NCBI GenBank assembly: GCA_029067025.1
Contig: JAIEFH010000035.1
Coordinates: forward strand, 1-6,767
Source of the DNA: Oscillospiraceae bacterium
GTDB taxonomy: Bacteria; Bacillota; Clostridia; Oscillospirales; Oscillospiraceae
Length of the DNA: 6,767 bases
Direction of reading: 5' to 3'
In this document: positions 5,156-6,767 of the stretch, piece by piece
How positions within the stretch are numbered: the stretch's first letter is position 1
Layout: each line of letters opens with the position of its first letter
Made by a program: the position numbers and the translations under genes
Notes under the pieces: model-generated
Told to the model about the DNA's origin: nothing
Seen by the model: the letters and a program-made list of their open reading frames with translations, nothing else
Databases searched by the model: none

Positions 5156-6767
5156 ATGAAAGTCATCCATCTCATCAGCGGCGGCGACACCGGCGGCGCC
5201 AAGACCCACGTCCACACCCTGCTGCAAGGTCTGAACAAGCACATCCAGGCAGACATGGTGTGCTTTACCGACGGGCTCTTCGTCCAGGAGGCCCAGGCGC
5301 TGGGCATCCGCGTGGACGTGATCGCCGGGGGCAATCCCCTGGCCGCGCTGAAGCCCCTGCGGGAGCGGATCGCTCGGGAAGGCTACGACATCATCCACTG
5401 CCACGGCTCCCGGGGCAACCTGATGGGGGCGCTGCTGATGCGCTCCACCGGCCTGCCCGTGGTCACCACCGTCCACTCGGACCCCAAGATCGACTACATG
5501 GGCCGTCCACTGTCCGCCCTCACCTTCGGCACCCTCAACAGCTGGGCCCTGCGCCGCATTCCCTACCACATCGGCGTGTCCGACCCCATGGTGGATCTGC
5601 TCATCAAGCGGGGCTACGACCCCCAGCAGGTTTTTGGCATCCGCAACGGCCTGGACTTCTCCAACCCCACCGCTCCCCTCACCCGGAGGGAGTACCTGGA
5701 CAGCCTGGGGCTTGATTGGCCGGAGGACGCGGTGATCGCGGGCATTGCCGCCCGTTTGAACCCGGTGAAGGACATCGGCACCCTGCTGCGGGGCTTTGCC
5801 GCCGCCCGCAAAGAACAGCCCCGCCTGCGCCTCATCATCGCCGGAGAGGGCGAGGACGGCCCCGCGCTTAAAAAGCTGGCCCAGGAACTGGGGGTGGAGG
5901 ACGCGGTGTGCTTCGCCGGATGGGTGTCGGACACCGCCAGCTTCTATCACGCCATCGACATCAACACCCTCACCTCCCTGTCCGAAGGCTTCCCCTACTC
6001 CCTGCCCGAGGGGGCACGGTTCGCCCTGCCCACCGTGGCCACCGAGGTGGGCGGCGTGCCCTCCCTCATCCGGCACGATGCCACCGGCCTTTTATTCCAG
6101 CCCCGGGATCACAAAACCCTCAGCCGCTACCTGGCCGACCTCGCTGCCGATCCCGCGCTGCGCCGCCGCCTGGGGGACAAACTGCTGGAGGAGGGCCGGG
6201 CGGAATATTCCATTGAGAACACCGTCCAGACCCAGTTGGACATATACGCCTCCATCCTCCGCCGTGAGGCCCGGAAGAGCCGCAAACGGGACGGCGTGGT
6301 GGTGTGCGGGGCCTATGGCCGGGGCAACGCCGGGGACGAGGCCATTTTGAAAGCGGTGGTGGCCGAGCTGCGCGCCATCGACCCGGATATGCCCCTGTGG
6401 GTCTTGACCCGCAAGCCAAAGCTGACCAAGCTCCGCCACCATGTGGGGGCCAGCTATACCTTTAACCCCTTCACCTTTCTGCGCCGGATCCGCAAAAGCG
6501 TCCTGTACCTCAATGGGGGCGGCTCCCTGATCCAGGACGTGACCAGCCACCGCTCCCTGTGGTTTTATCTGTTCACCCTGTCCGCCGCCCGGCGGCACGG
6601 GTGCAAAGTCATGATGTACGGCTGCGGCATCGGCCCCATCATCCATGCCGGCAACCGCCGCCGGACCGGCCGGATCATCGACCGCTCGGTGGACGTCATC
6701 ACCCTGCGGGACAGCTCCTCCCGGGAGGAGCTGCGCGCCCTGGGCGTCACCCGCCCCCAGGTGATCC
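5156..6767 (+). CDS. csaB: Fused GT4 glycosyltransferase / CsaB-type polysaccharide pyruvyl transferase, 3' end off the window
   Basis: 537 residues are visible in one unbroken frame that runs off the right edge. The start ATG lies five bases after GGGAGG (5145-5150). Residues 1 to about 370 are a two-domain GT-B glycosyltransferase of family GT4: an N-terminal HLISGGDTGGAKTHV loop, a CHGSRGN stretch, GIAARLNPVKD at the second domain, and the EX7E signature with E277 and E285 (EGFPYSLPE) before ATEVGGVPSLI. A basic linker (RREARKSRKR, about 369-378) leads to a CsaB-like domain with GAYGRGNAGDEAI (385-397), LNGGGSLIQD (452-461) and the MYGCGIGPI stretch. CsaB adds ketal pyruvate to secondary wall polysaccharide, the ligand of SLH domains. 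The full CsaB domain is usually about 350 residues, so some 200 should lie beyond the edge. The GT4 part probably adds a sugar to the same polymer on the cytoplasmic side. Donor and acceptor are unknown. Confidence 0.9.
   Translation, partial: MKVIHLISGGDTGGAKTHVHTLLQGLNKHIQADMVCFTDGLFVQEAQALGIRVDVIAGGNPLAALKPLRERIAREGYDIIHCHGSRGNLMGALLMRSTGLPVVTTVHSDPKIDYMGRPLSALTFGTLNSWALRRIPYHIGVSDPMVDLLIKRGYDPQQVFGIRNGLDFSNPTAPLTRREYLDSLGLDWPEDAVIAGIAARLNPVKDIGTLLRGFAAARKEQPRLRLIIAGEGEDGPALKKLAQELGVEDAVCFAGWVSDTASFYHAIDINTLTSLSEGFPYSLPEGARFALPTVATEVGGVPSLIRHDATGLLFQPRDHKTLSRYLADLAADPALRRRLGDKLLEEGRAEYSIENTVQTQLDIYASILRREARKSRKRDGVVVCGAYGRGNAGDEAILKAVVAELRAIDPDMPLWVLTRKPKLTKLRHHVGASYTFNPFTFLRRIRKSVLYLNGGGSLIQDVTSHRSLWFYLFTLSAARRHGCKVMMYGCGIGPIIHAGNRRRTGRIIDRSVDVITLRDSSSREELRALGVTRPQVI

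Noticed and set aside
5044..5334. A 97-codon N-terminal extension of the PAP2 protein
   Set aside because: It would overlap the neighbouring gene and the promoters, is not membrane-like, and the family starts near ATG 5043, which has its own GGAGGG.
5111..6076. A 321-codon open frame on the minus strand opposite the GT4 part
   Set aside because: Its Gly/Val/His/Gln-rich product is an antisense shadow, and the plus strand shows a complete GT4 signature.

Overview
This window is GC-rich and reads as part of a Gram-positive, low-branching Firmicutes chromosome with an envelope focus. The best guess is a high-GC clostridium of the Oscillospiraceae/Flavonifractor type. Supporting this are strong GGAGG-type ribosome sites, near-consensus sigma-A promoters with 17-bp spacers, a DUF1292 (YrzB-like) protein typical of Firmicutes, and a CsaB-type pyruvyl transferase linked to cell-wall polysaccharide. 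The taxonomic guess is inference from gene content and base composition.

Layout. (1) The left edge to 1856, minus strand, holds most of a class A penicillin-binding protein (N-terminal transmembrane segment, GT51 glycosyltransferase, transpeptidase). Its C-terminal end lies off the left edge, and it carries an unusual four-cysteine zinc-ribbon-like insert. (2) Positions 1857-2143 are a divergent promoter region. A TGGACA/TATAAT promoter with a GC-rich, hairpin-rich leader drives the PBP leftwards, and a TTGCAA/TACAAT promoter drives a 93-residue, very acidic DUF1292 protein rightwards (2144-2425). (3) Three bases after that gene begins a roughly 205-nt folded element (about 2428-2634) that looks like 6S RNA, followed by a strong intrinsic terminator (2646-2678). 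(4) A new TTGCAA/TATAAT promoter leads into a 518-residue membrane-anchored parvulin-type foldase (2830-4386) with two tandem PPIase-like modules. (5) A perfect 36-bp palindrome (4401-4436) serves as terminator for the foldase and for a converging PAP2 phosphatase gene (4477-5043, minus). (6) The short 5044-5155 intergenic region contains two face-to-face promoters, each with its -35 box inside a perfect 16-bp palindrome. One drives the PAP2 gene and the other a long gene (5156 to past the right edge) encoding a fused GT4 glycosyltransferase and CsaB-type polysaccharide pyruvyl transferase.

How the genes fit together. Every protein of known family except DUF1292 acts at the cell envelope. The PBP polymerises and cross-links peptidoglycan, the foldase helps exported proteins fold outside the membrane, the PAP2 enzyme could recycle undecaprenyl pyrophosphate or act on another lipid phosphate, and the GT4-CsaB protein probably builds and pyruvylates a secondary wall polymer that anchors SLH-domain proteins. 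No mobile element, CRISPR array, tRNA or rRNA was seen. The most interesting signals are the mutually overlapping promoter pair with palindromic -35 boxes, the GT4-CsaB fusion, the cysteine insert in the PBP, and the 6S-like RNA abutting a coding sequence.
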